This document shows, piece by piece, positions 53,003 through 62,100 of a DNA stretch of 64,000 nt (position 1 is the first letter of the stretch; each line of letters begins with the position of its first letter). Source of the DNA: ZC4RG30 sp035556135 (GTDB lineage: Bacteria > Pseudomonadota > Gammaproteobacteria > Steroidobacterales > Steroidobacteraceae); contig DATMFO010000006.1 of NCBI GenBank assembly GCA_035556135.1, positions 62,001 to 126,000 of the forward strand. The letters are read 5' to 3'. The translations under genes and the position numbers were made by a program. The notes under the pieces were generated by a model that made no database searches, had not been told where the DNA came from, and saw only the letters and a list, made by a program, of their open reading frames with translations.

Positions 53003-53779
53003 TCACGCCGGCCCGCGGAAATGCCTTCCGCCGGCCCAGGCTCCCGCGATCTCCCGGCAGCGGGCAAGGTCGGCGGGGAAGTCCAGTTCCGCCCACTCCA
53101 AGCCCTCGATCAGGGCGACCCGCACATCCACCCCCTCACCGGCCAGCTTGTGGATTGCCGACAGGTACCAGAGGCCCGTGCCCTCCGCCGTGCGCATCAC
53201 CCGCTCGACTTCGGCCACGAAGCAGGCAGCTCCGTCGGTGCTGAAGCGCAGGAAGCCGATGGACTCGCCGTTGACCCCTTCCGCGAGCTTCTTGCCAATG
53301 GCCCGCAGGTGCTCGCCCTCGGCGATGACCTTCATGTCGTCATCGTCATAGGCCGGCTTGCGGTCGATGGTCACGGTGATCTGGGCGGACGGGGATTTCA
53401 GCAGCCGGGCCACGATGGCGGGCGAAATCAGGGTATCCCCGTTCAGCACCAGCACCGGGCCGGAGAGCTCCTGGCGGACCATCCAGCAGGTGCCCAGGTT
53501 GTCCGCGACCTTGTAGAAGGGGTTGAACAGCGTCCTGACCCGCATTCCCGGGGGCGTCAACCGGGGCAGGGCCTCCTCCACGAGATCGGACCTGAAGCCC
53601 GTCACCACCACCGCCTCGGGGACTCCAGCCTCCGCCAAGGCCTTCAGCTGCCACCCCAGCATGGGTCGGCCGGCCAGATCGAGCAGGCATTTGGGCAGGT
53701 CCCGGGTGTGCGGGAGGAGGCGGCTGCCCTGTCCGGCGGACAGGATCACGGCTCGTTGTGGCTTTTCTGCGACGCTCAC
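53003..53779 (-). CDS. phosphocholine-cytidylyltransferase-like NTP transferase
   Basis: A 258-residue single-domain nucleotidyltransferase. LSAGQGSRLLPHTRDLPKCL is the nucleotide loop, LVLNGDTLISPAIVARLL carries the metal Asp, and GTGLWYLSAIHKLAGEGVDV the C-terminal sheet. It belongs to the LicC/IPCT-like group that makes CDP-choline, CDP-inositol or similar. It is the first gene of a two-gene minus-strand unit with the CDP-glycerol-transferase-like gene. Divergent from the acyl-AMP ligase across a 256-base intergenic region. Confidence 0.85.
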   Translation of the reverse strand: MSVAEKPQRAVILSAGQGSRLLPHTRDLPKCLLDLAGRPMLGWQLKALAEAGVPEAVVVTGFRSDLVEEALPRLTPPGMRVRTLFNPFYKVADNLGTCWMVRQELSGPVLVLNGDTLISPAIVARLLKSPSAQITVTIDRKPAYDDDDMKVIAEGEHLRAIGKKLAEGVNGESIGFLRFSTDGAACFVAEVERVMRTAEGTGLWYLSAIHKLAGEGVDVRVALIEGLEWAELDFPADLARCREIAGAWAGGRHFRGPA

Positions 53780-53961
53780 GGGTGTGCTGGTTAAATGGAT
53801 TTCGGCCAGTGTACACAGCCGGGATTAGTATTGCCCGGAGCCTTTCGGGCGCCCGGAAGGCGCTCAGGCGGCGCTATCCGGCCCCTCAGGGGTACCCTGA
53901 TAGGCCAACTTGCGTATTGCACCTGAATCAGGCAGTGCATCACAGTCAGGTTTCGATTAAA

Positions 53962-53990
53962 TTGCGTTGGCGCTTCCGCCACACTAAATT
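53962..53990 (+). promoter_or_regulatory. sigma-70-type promoter for the FAAL-ACP-SPT operon
   Basis: TTGCGT (53962-53967), a 17-base spacer, and TAAATT (53985-53990), placed in the only AT-rich patch of the 256-base intergenic region. The predicted start near 53997 leaves about a 40-base leader before the TTG start at 54036. Upstream lies a palindrome CCTGAATCAGG (about 53930) that could be an operator. The divergent NTP-transferase promoter was not identified. Confidence 0.6.
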
Positions 53991-54035
53991 TGGCATCGTT
54001 TTCCGACAGGAGAGCCGTTCACCGGCGTCGAAGAA

Positions 54036-55835
54036 TTGGACGGTAACTTGGCTTTACAGAACGTGGCGACCCCGACAGCCAGCGGCATCGAGTTGCGTCG
54101 CGCGGAATTTTCCACGCTTGTTGAAGCGCTGGACTATGCCGCGCGCGGCCTGTCCGGGTTCAACTACTACAACGGCCGTGGTGAGCTGACTACGGTGCTC
54201 CCTTACGGGGAACTGCGTGATCGCGCACGCGCGCTCGCACGTCGCCTGCAGGGACTGGGTCGCGGCGCGCGCGTCGCGCTGGTGGCGCACACGCATCCGG
54301 ATTTCGCCGTGATGTTCTATGCCTGCCAGTACGCGGCGCTGGTGCCGGTGCCGCTGCCGGCTGCCATCCACCTGGGTGGACATGAAGCGTACGTGCGCCA
54401 CCTGCGCCAGATGGTGCTCGACTGCCGCGCCGCTGCAGCATTTGCCCCCGCAGATTTCACTGAGTTGCTGCGCGAGGCCGTCGAAGGCCTGTCCGTGCAG
54501 GTGGCCGGCACGCTGGAGGATTTCCAGGCGCTGGAAGACCTGGGCGACCTGCCGCCGCCGCCGCGCACCGACGAGCTGGCCTACCTGCAGTACACCTCGG
54601 GCAGCACGCGCTTCCCGCGTGGCACGATGATCACGCAGGCCTCGGTGATGCATAACCTCGAGGCCATCTTCAACCACGGCTTCCGCCTCACGCAGGAAGA
54701 CCGCTTCTTCTCGTGGCTGCCGTACTACCACGACATGGGCCTGGTGGGCATCGTGCTGGGCTGCATGGCCACGCAGCGTTCCTGCGACTTCCTCGGCTCG
54801 CGCGAGTTCGCGATGCGGCCGCGCCTGTGGCTGAAGCTGATGTCGCAGAACCGCACGACCATCTCCTTCAGCCCGCCCTTCGGCTATGCGCTGGCCGCGC
54901 GCCGCGTGTCGCAGAAAGATACCGAGTCACTCGACCTCTCCGCCTGGCGGGTGGCCGGCGTGGGTGCCGAGATGATCCACGAGGAATGGCTGGATGCCTT
55001 CGCCGAGGCGCTGGCGCCGGCAGGCTTCAGCCGCAAGGCCTTCCTGCCGTGCTATGGCATGGCCGAATGCGCCCTGGCGGTGAGCTTCTCGCCGGTAGGC
55101 GAGGGCATGCACCTGGATTACGTGGACGGCGACTGGCTGTCCGACACGGGCGAGGCGCGCGTTTACCGGCAGGGTGCTCCCGGCCGTCGCAAGGGCTTCG
55201 TGATGTGCGGCAAGCCACTGCCCGGCTTCGAGGTGGAGATCCGCGACGAGCAGGGCCGTGTGCTGCCCGAGCGCCGCGTGGGCCGCGTCTTCCTGCGCAG
55301 CCCCAGCGTGATGCAGGGCTATTACAACCTGCCGGAGATCAGCGCCGAAGTGCTGTCGGCCGATGGCTGGCTCAACACCGGTGACCTGGGTTACCGCGTC
55401 AATGGCGCGCTGTACCTCACTGGCCGCGCCAAGGACCTGCTCATCATCAACGGCCGCAACATCTGGCCGCAGGACCTCGAGAGCCTGGCCGAGCTGCAGC
55501 CGGAAGTGCGTCCCACCGACGCGTCCGCGTTCTCCGTGCCCGGCAGCGACGGCACCGAGGTTGCGGTGCTGGTCGTACAGTGCCGCGAGACCGATCCGAA
55601 GAGCCAGGCAGAGCTCGCCGATCGCCTGCACGAGGCCATCTCCATCGAGTTCGGCATCCGCTGCCTGATCGAGCTGGTGCCGCCGCACACGCTGCCGCGC
55701 ACCTCCTCCGGCAAGCTCTCGCGCAGTGTCGCGCGCAAGGAGTTCCTCGAGCGTCACAGCGAGGAAAGCCTGCGCGAGGCCGTGCACGTGCGCTACCTGG
55801 TCAGCGACGGCGGCCGGCGTCGCGTCGCGGCGTAA
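54036..55835 (+). CDS. fatty acyl-AMP ligase (FAAL) / acyl-ACP synthetase
   Basis: 599 residues of the ANL superfamily. The P-loop is YLQYTSGSTRFPRGTMIT, where Arg replaces the usual Gly after TSGST, the FAAL version rather than that of acyl-CoA ligases. WLPYYHDMGLVGIVLG, CYGMAECALA, GWLNTGDLGYRVNGALYLTGRAKDLLIINGRN-type motifs follow in the expected order. It activates a fatty acid and loads it on the adjacent ACP. The counterpart in Caulobacter supplies the ceramide pathway. TTG starts at 54036 or 54048. Confidence 0.88.
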   Translation: MDGNLALQNVATPTASGIELRRAEFSTLVEALDYAARGLSGFNYYNGRGELTTVLPYGELRDRARALARRLQGLGRGARVALVAHTHPDFAVMFYACQYAALVPVPLPAAIHLGGHEAYVRHLRQMVLDCRAAAAFAPADFTELLREAVEGLSVQVAGTLEDFQALEDLGDLPPPPRTDELAYLQYTSGSTRFPRGTMITQASVMHNLEAIFNHGFRLTQEDRFFSWLPYYHDMGLVGIVLGCMATQRSCDFLGSREFAMRPRLWLKLMSQNRTTISFSPPFGYALAARRVSQKDTESLDLSAWRVAGVGAEMIHEEWLDAFAEALAPAGFSRKAFLPCYGMAECALAVSFSPVGEGMHLDYVDGDWLSDTGEARVYRQGAPGRRKGFVMCGKPLPGFEVEIRDEQGRVLPERRVGRVFLRSPSVMQGYYNLPEISAEVLSADGWLNTGDLGYRVNGALYLTGRAKDLLIINGRNIWPQDLESLAELQPEVRPTDASAFSVPGSDGTEVAVLVVQCRETDPKSQAELADRLHEAISIEFGIRCLIELVPPHTLPRTSSGKLSRSVARKEFLERHSEESLREAVHVRYLVSDGGRRRVAA

Positions 55836-55860
55836 GGCCGCGACGGCCCGCGAGAGCATC

Positions 55861-56109
55861 TTGAGCAGTCCTGATCGCGTCGAATCCGTCGTCCGGGAGG
55901 CCCTGAAGATCGCCTGCCCCGATATCGGGGTGGTGGCGGGAAGCACGCACCTGGCCAGCGAGCTGGGGCTGGATTCCGCGCAGGTGATGGACATGATCAT
56001 GGAGATCGAGGATCGCCTCGACATCTCCATCCCCGTGGCGATGATTGCCGAGGCCCGCACGCTGGACCAGCTGTGCGAGAGCGTGCGGCGCGTGGTGGGC
56101 AACACATGA
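55861..56109 (+). CDS. acp: acyl carrier protein of sphingolipid pathway
   Basis: 82 residues. The phosphopantetheine serine is Ser39 in ELGLDSAQVMDMIMEIED, and DISIPVAMIAEARTLDQLCE forms helices III-IV. It is divergent from the fatty-acid-synthesis AcpP and is a specialised carrier. TTG start 25 bases after the FAAL stop; its stop overlaps the SPT start (ATGA), so acyl-ACP delivery to serine palmitoyltransferase is built into translation. Confidence 0.88.
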   Translation: MSSPDRVESVVREALKIACPDIGVVAGSTHLASELGLDSAQVMDMIMEIEDRLDISIPVAMIAEARTLDQLCESVRRVVGNT

Positions 56110-57308
56110 AGCTGTTCGAGAAGTTCGCCCCGCAGGCGGAACTGCGCGATGCACTGGCCGCCCGCAGCGCCGTGCCTTCCGTGGCCACCCCGATGGACCA
56201 GATCGAATCGGCCACCGAGGCCGTGATCGACGGTCGGCGCGTGCTGCTCGCCGGTACCAACAACTACCTGGGCCTCACCTTCGCGCCCGAGACGCGTGCC
56301 GCGGCCATCGAGGCCATCAATACGCTGGGAACCGGCACCACCGGCTCGCGCATGGCCAGCGGCAACTATGCCGCGCATCGCCTGCTCGAGCGCGAGTTCG
56401 GCGCCGCGTTCGGTTATCCGTCCAGCATCGTTTTCTCCACCGGCTACCAGGCAAACCTGGGAGCCATCTCGGCGCTGGCCGGGCAGGACGAGTTCCTGCT
56501 GGTGGATGCCGACGGGCACGCGAGCATCCACGATGCCTGCAAGCTCTCGGCGGCGACCACCATCCGCTTCCGCCACAATGATCCAGAGAACCTCGCGCGG
56601 CGCCTGGAGCGCATGGGCGAGGATGCGAAGCGCACCCTGGTGGTGGTCGAGAGCCTCTACAGCGTGCTGGGCGACCGCGCGCCGCTGAAGGAGTTCGTCG
56701 AGGTGAAGGAGCGCTACGGCGCGATGATCATCGTCGACGAGGCGCATTCCTTCGGCATGTTCGGGCCCAGGGGCCTGGGTATCTGCGCCGAGCTCGACCT
56801 CCTGGACCGGGTGGATTTCATCGTCGGCACCTTCTCGAAGAGCCTGGGCGGTGTGGGCGGTTTCTGCATCAGCCGCCATCCGGAGCTGGAGTTGCTGCGC
56901 CTGGCGAGTCGTCCCTACATCTTCACCGCTTCGCCGCCGCCGCCGGTTATTGCCGCCGCGCGCGCGGCATTGCAACGCCTGCTCGCTGGCGATGACCTGC
57001 GCGAGCGGCTGTGGCGCCATGCGCGCCGCTTCCACGCCGCCATGCGGCAGGTCGGCTACCGCCTGGGATCGCCCGATCCGGGACCGGTGACCGCGCTGCT
57101 GTTCAATGACCGCGAGTCGGCCATCAACCTGTGGAAGGGGCTGCTCGATGCCGGCATCTACACCAACCTGATGGTGCCGCCTTCCACGCCTGCGGGGCTG
57201 TTCATCGTGCGCATCAGCCTGTCGGCGGCGCACAGCGATGAACAGGTGGACCGGATGATCGACGTGCTGGGGCGCCTGCTGCCGGCCGCGAAGACGGCTG
57301 CCGCGTAA
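56106..57308 (+). CDS. spt: serine palmitoyltransferase (alpha-oxoamine synthase)
   Basis: A 400-residue PLP enzyme condensing serine with an acyl thioester to 3-ketosphinganine. VLLAGTNNYLGLTFAPETRAA, GTTGSRMASGNYAAH, the aspartate/His triad in IVDEAHSFGMFG, and VGTFSKSLGGVGGF with PLP Lys near 244 all fit. KBL and BioF are the same fold, but the ACP and FAAL partners and no biotin/threonine genes nearby point to SPT. Convergent with panD, 11 bases away. Confidence 0.87.
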   Translation: MKLFEKFAPQAELRDALAARSAVPSVATPMDQIESATEAVIDGRRVLLAGTNNYLGLTFAPETRAAAIEAINTLGTGTTGSRMASGNYAAHRLLEREFGAAFGYPSSIVFSTGYQANLGAISALAGQDEFLLVDADGHASIHDACKLSAATTIRFRHNDPENLARRLERMGEDAKRTLVVVESLYSVLGDRAPLKEFVEVKERYGAMIIVDEAHSFGMFGPRGLGICAELDLLDRVDFIVGTFSKSLGGVGGFCISRHPELELLRLASRPYIFTASPPPPVIAAARAALQRLLAGDDLRERLWRHARRFHAAMRQVGYRLGSPDPGPVTALLFNDRESAINLWKGLLDAGIYTNLMVPPSTPAGLFIVRISLSAAHSDEQVDRMIDVLGRLLPAAKTAAA

Positions 57309-57319
57309 TCCCGTCGCGC

Positions 57320-57670
57320 TCAGGCGCGCGGCTGGTTGTTCCCGTCCACCAGCACCACCACCGGCCGGTGCGTGGCCAGCTCTTCCTCGCTGTACTGCCC
57401 GTAGGTGCAGATGATCAGAAGGTCTCCTACCATCGCCTTGCGCGCTGCCGCGCCATTCAGCGAGATGATGCCCGAGCCGCGCGGCGCCTCGATGATGTAG
57501 GTGGTGAAGCGCTCGCCGTTGGTGATGTTGTAGATCTCGATGTACTGGTTGACGCGCATGCCGGAGGCTTCGAGCAGCGCCTGGTCGATGCCGCAGGAGC
57601 CTTCGTAGTGCAGGTCGGCCTCGGTGACCCGCACGCGGTGCAGTTTCGCCTGGAGCATGGTGCGCAACAT
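57320..57670 (-). CDS. panD: aspartate 1-decarboxylase
   Basis: 116 residues. A pyruvoyl enzyme making beta-alanine for pantothenate, the precursor of the phosphopantetheine arm used by ACP next door. The self-cleavage site is Gly24-Ser25 in YEGSCGID. NITNGERFTTYIIEAPRGSGII, LNGAAARKAMVGDLLIICTY and the closing NQPRA are typical. It is 74 bases downstream of tagH; other pan genes are not in the window. Confidence 0.95.
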   Translation of the reverse strand: MLRTMLQAKLHRVRVTEADLHYEGSCGIDQALLEASGMRVNQYIEIYNITNGERFTTYIIEAPRGSGIISLNGAAARKAMVGDLLIICTYGQYSEEELATHRPVVVLVDGNNQPRA

Positions 57671-57744
57671 CGGTCTGTGGCCTCGGCGGTGAAGGAAAAT
57701 CGCTGCGCATTATCCGGCCGCACGGCCGCGCGGCAACCGGATTC

Positions 57745-58941
57745 TCAGCTGCGGCGCCCGCGCGCCTCAAGATAGGCCTGCGCCAGGGCCTCCATGAACA
57801 GGTGCGGCACCTCGCCTTCCGGGGCCCGCAGCAGGTTGGCGTAGAGGTCGCGGTAGCGGCCAAGGGCCTGCTCCGGCGGGATGCCCTGCATGCGCGAAGG
57901 ATCCAGGTGCCCCACGAACAGCCGCAGCGCGCTGTGCAGTGCCGGATCCAGTGCCCCGCCATGCCTTGCGATGGCAGCAAACTGCTCGCGCAGGGTGATC
58001 ACCGCATCGAGCCGGCGCTGCTCGTGGCCGCTCACCAGCTCCACCAGGTAGTCATCGACGCCCATGTCCAGCGGTGAGCGCCCCTCGGGCCTTTCGTGGC
58101 CGATGCCGTAGTGGTCGTCGAAGGCGGTCTGCACGCGCAGGACTTCCTTCAGTCCCACCAGCGCCTCGCGCAGCAGGCGGCCGGCCAGGTGCAGGGCCTG
58201 CGCGTCGCTGGTCACGGGAATGCGCTCGCCGTCGATGCCGGCGCCGCGGCAGAAGGCCTGCATGCCTCCCTGCAGCGCCAGGGGAGGCGAAGTGCCGTCC
58301 AGGCGGGCGCGTGCCGCTGCCCGCAGCCGGTTCACGCGGTCCTGCATCGAACCGGCAGCGGCGGAGGAAATGGCCGCTTCGCTGCCGGTCATCGAGCCGG
58401 AATCGCTGCTGTCGCGCAGCGTGGCGCCGGCGGCGCGGGGCGGCAGGGGCGCGGCGGTGTTTTCGGGAATCAGCGATTCGATGTCCAGGGCATGGCCCAG
58501 GTCCTCCCCGGCGCGGCGCGGGTCGCGCTGCGAGCCCGGAACGCGCAGCGGCACCACGTTCTGCACCGTGAGGTTGGCCATGGTGGAGGCGCCCGGCGGG
58601 GGCGCTGCGGCGGAATCATCCTCGTCGATGCGCACCAGGATGCGGTATTCGCCCATGCGCAGCACGTCGCCTGCAGCCAGGCGGTGGATGCCGCGCTTGC
58701 CCAGCGCCTTGGTGGCCTCGTTCACGTACACGCCGTTGCTGCTCACGTCCTCGACGATGTAATGGCCGGCGCGGAAATGGATGCGGGCATGGTGCCCGGA
58801 GAGGAAGCGGTGTGCGTCCGGCAGGGCCCAGTCATTGTCCAGCGCACGGCCGATGCTGCCCCCGGCCACGCCCAGCACGATGCTGCCGCGGGCACCGAGT
58901 TTCTGCCGTTGGGGACTGATGATTTCGAGGCGCAGGGCCAT
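57745..58941 (-). CDS. tagH: type VI secretion system-associated FHA protein TagH (orphan)
   Basis: 398 residues. A FHA domain occupies 1-110 (GGSIGRALDNDWALPDAHRF, SGHHARI, EDVSSNGVYVN). A disordered, Pro/Ser-rich linker (about 115-200) follows, then the T6SS FHA C-terminal domain (QAFCRGAGIDGERIPV, LRREALVGLKEVLR-like). TagH normally senses phosphothreonine made by PpkA and starts T6SS assembly. I see no other T6SS gene in the window. The start at 58941 is chosen because the frame upstream overlaps the purL leader. Confidence 0.88.
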   Translation of the reverse strand: MALRLEIISPQRQKLGARGSIVLGVAGGSIGRALDNDWALPDAHRFLSGHHARIHFRAGHYIVEDVSSNGVYVNEATKALGKRGIHRLAAGDVLRMGEYRILVRIDEDDSAAAPPPGASTMANLTVQNVVPLRVPGSQRDPRRAGEDLGHALDIESLIPENTAAPLPPRAAGATLRDSSDSGSMTGSEAAISSAAAGSMQDRVNRLRAAARARLDGTSPPLALQGGMQAFCRGAGIDGERIPVTSDAQALHLAGRLLREALVGLKEVLRVQTAFDDHYGIGHERPEGRSPLDMGVDDYLVELVSGHEQRRLDAVITLREQFAAIARHGGALDPALHSALRLFVGHLDPSRMQGIPPEQALGRYRDLYANLLRAPEGEVPHLFMEALAQAYLEARGRRS

Positions 58942-58973
58942 GGGCCGCCGGAACTTCGCTGACGAACCTGCAC

Positions 58974-58979
58974 TATAAT
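58974..58979 (+). promoter_or_regulatory. candidate -10 element for purL transcription
   Basis: A perfect TATAAT in otherwise GC-rich DNA between tagH and purL. The start would be near 58986, about 30 bases before a short leader ORF. I see no convincing -35 at the right spacing. Confidence 0.5.
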
Positions 58980-59016
58980 GGGCTGCGGCCGGAGCGCTGC
59001 CGCTTCCCGGAAGACT

Positions 59017-59112
59017 ATGGCAACACATCACATTTTCACGGTCCAGTTCGTGAACCAGGACAAGCTTTGCGCGGCCACTTCCGGGGCCCGCCAGGCGCCA
59101 GTCCCGACGTGA
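59017..59112 (+). other. 31-codon upstream ORF overlapping the purL start
   Basis: ATG at 59017 with a GGAAG site opens a 31-residue reading frame that stops with TGA at 59110-59112. That TGA overlaps GTG at 59109, the start of purL that best matches family alignment, as GTGA. The peptide has no recognisable motif (ATHHIFTVQFVNQDKLCAA). It could couple translation to purL or be a leader peptide. A TTG start at 59067 for purL, inside the ORF, is the competing view. Confidence 0.35.
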
Positions 59113-62100
59113 TCCTGCAGCTTCCCGGCGGCCCCGCACACAGCGAATTCCGCCTTGCCAAGCTGCTGCCGCGGCTCAGGGCCGCGGCTCCGGGCCTGCG
59201 CGGGGTGGCCACCCGTTTCGTGCACCTCGCGGATTGCGCCCGCGAACCCGACGCAGAAGGCAGGCAGAAGCTTGCGGCACTGCTGACGTACGGGCCGCGT
59301 CACGCAGACGACGCGCCCGCCGGTGTGCTGCTGCTGGTGGTACCGCGTCCGGGCACGATTTCGCCGTGGTCGAGCAAGGCCACCGACATCGCGCATGTGT
59401 GCGGGCTCGACTGGCTGCGGCGCGTGGAGCGCGGGGTGAGCTTTCATCTCGACCTCGCGGAGCCACTGACACCCGAACAGCGCGAAGCCGTGGGCGCATT
59501 GCTGCACGATCGGATGACCGAGGTAGTGCTCGACGCTGGCGCCGATCCCGCGCTGCTGTTCGCCGCCGGCCAGCCGCGGCCACTGGCCACCGTGCCGCGC
59601 AGCCTGGAAGCCATGCAGAATGCGAATGTGCAGATGGGTCTGGCGCTCAGCGCCGAGGAGATCGGCTACCTGCACGAGAGTTTCACGCGCCTGGGACGCG
59701 ATCCCACCGACGTGGAGCTGATGATGTTCGCGCAGGCGAACTCCGAGCACTGCCGGCACAAGATCTTCAATGCGGAGTTCATCGTCGACGGGCAGCGGCA
59801 GGAGAAGTCGCTGTTCGGCATGATCCGCAACACGCATGCGCATGCACCGGATGGCGTGCTGTCGGCGTACAAGGACAACGCCGCCGTGATCGAGGGCGCG
59901 CCGGGTCGTCGTTATTTCGCCGACCCGCATACCGGTGTGTATGGCGCGCATGAGGAGCCCATCGACATCCTGATGAAGGTGGAGACACACAACCACCCGA
60001 CGGCGATTTCGCCATTCCCCGGCGCTTCCACTGGCTCGGGCGGGGAGATCCGCGACGAGGGTGCGACGGGACTGGGTGCAAAGCCGAAGGCGGGCCTGGT
60101 CGGGTACACGGTCTCCAACCTGAGGATCCCGGGATACGAGCAGCCCTGGGAGCGCTCGGTAGGCAAGCCGGACCGGATCGTCAGCAGCCTCGACATCATG
60201 ATCGAGGCGCCACTGGGTGCGGCAGCCTTCAACAATGAATTCGGCCGGCCCTGCATCGCCGGTTATTTCCGCAGCTTCGAGCACGTGCTCGACGAGCGGC
60301 ATGCACGCGGCTACCACAAGCCCATCATGATCGCCGGTGGCCTCGGCAATGTGCGCCGCGAGCATGCGCTGAAGGGCGAGGTGCCCGTGGGTGCGCACCT
60401 GGTGGTGCTGGGTGGCCCGGCGATGCTGATCGGCCTGGGTGGTGGCGCTGCCTCCTCGATGACCAGCGGTGCCTCGCATGCCGAACTGGATTTTGCATCC
60501 GTGCAGCGTGGCAACCCGGAGATCCAGCGCCGCGCGCAGGAAGTGATCGACAGCTGCTGGGCGCTGGGCAGCGACAATCCCGTCCAGCTCATCCACGACG
60601 TGGGAGCAGGTGGCCTTTCCAATGCGGTGCCGGAAGCAGTGGCACACAGCCATCGCGGCGCGCAGGTGCAGCTGCGTGCGGTGCCCAATGCAGAACCGGG
60701 CATGTCGCCGCTGGAGATCTGGTGCAACGAGGCGCAGGAGCGCTACGTGCTGGCGGTTTCCGAGGCGGGACTGGCGCAATTCGAGCAGATCGCCCGTCGC
60801 GAGCGCTGCCCTTATGCTGTGATCGGCCGGCTCACCGATGATGGCGTGCTCACCGTGCACGACAAGGTGTTCGGCAATCGTCCGGTGGACATGCCCATCG
60901 ACGTGCTGCTGGGCAAGGCGCCGCGCATGCAGCGCGACGTGAGCCGGCAGAAGCCTGCTGCAAATGCCTTCGCCGCCGATGGCGTTGACCTGCGCGACGC
61001 CGCACTGCGGGTGCTCTCGCATCCGGCCGTGGCGGACAAGACTTTCCTGATCAGCATCGGTGACCGCTCGGTGGGCGGCCAGATCAGCCGCGACCAGATG
61101 GTGGGCCCGTGGCAGGTGCCGGTGGCCGACGTGGCCGTGACGTCGAGCGACTACTTCGGCTACGCGGGCGAGGCGATGGCGATGGGTGAACGCACGCCGC
61201 TGTCGCTGCTCGATCCGTCCGCGGCCGCGCGCATGGCGGTCACCGAGGCCATCACCAACATCCTGGCTGCCGATGTCGCGAAGCTCGGCGACATACGGCT
61301 GTCTGCCAACTGGATGGCCGCCTGCGGCGAACCGGGCGAGGATGCGGCGCTGTTCGACGCCGTGCGAGCCGTCGGCATGGAGCTATGCCCGGCGCTGGGC
61401 ATCGCCATCCCGGTGGGCAAGGATTCGCTTTCGATGAAGACTGCGTGGCGCGAGGGCGCGCAGCAGAAGGCTGTCGTGGCGCCCGTTTCGCTGATCGTGT
61501 CCGCTTTCGCGCCTGCCGTCGACGTACGCCGTACGCTGACGCCCCTGCTGCGCAGGGATGCGGGCGATACGCGGCTGATGTGGATCGACCTCGGCCGCGG
61601 GCAGGCGCGGCTTGGCGCCTCCATCCTCGCGCAGGTATACGGCAGTCTAGGAAACGTTGCGCCCGATCTTGACGAACCCTCACTGCTGGCGGGTCTCGCC
61701 GCCGCGCTGCAGGCTGCCCGCTCGCGCGGCCTCGTACTGGCTTATCACGATGTCTCCGACGGCGGCGTGTTCGCGACGCTGGCGGAGATGGCATTTGCCT
61801 CGCACTGCGGCCTGGCAGTGGAGCTGCCGGGCCAGCGGCCTGCTGCGGCGACGTTGTTTGCCGAGGAGGCAGGCGCGGTGCTGCAGGTACGCGCCAGCGA
61901 CGTGCCGGAGGTGACTGCGCTGTTCGCTGCGCAGGGTCTCGGCAACTGCGTCCACGACATCGGCGCCCCGCGCACGGAGTTTTCGCTGTCATTGCGCGCT
62001 GGGGGCGCCACGCTGCAACTGGACTGGGTCGAGGCACGGCGTGCCTGGAGCGGGACCTCGCACCGCATGCGCCTGCTGCGCGACGAGCCCCGGTCCGCGG

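Noticed and set aside
53880..53940. CCCCTCAGGGG and CCTGAATCAGG palindromes as a terminator or operator pair
   Set aside because: No T-run follows for a terminator; as operators they are only suggestive, so they are mentioned under the promoter and not called separately.
54927..57980. A 1017-codon minus-strand open frame
   Set aside because: It crosses FAAL, ACP, SPT and panD; a shadow produced by high GC at third positions.
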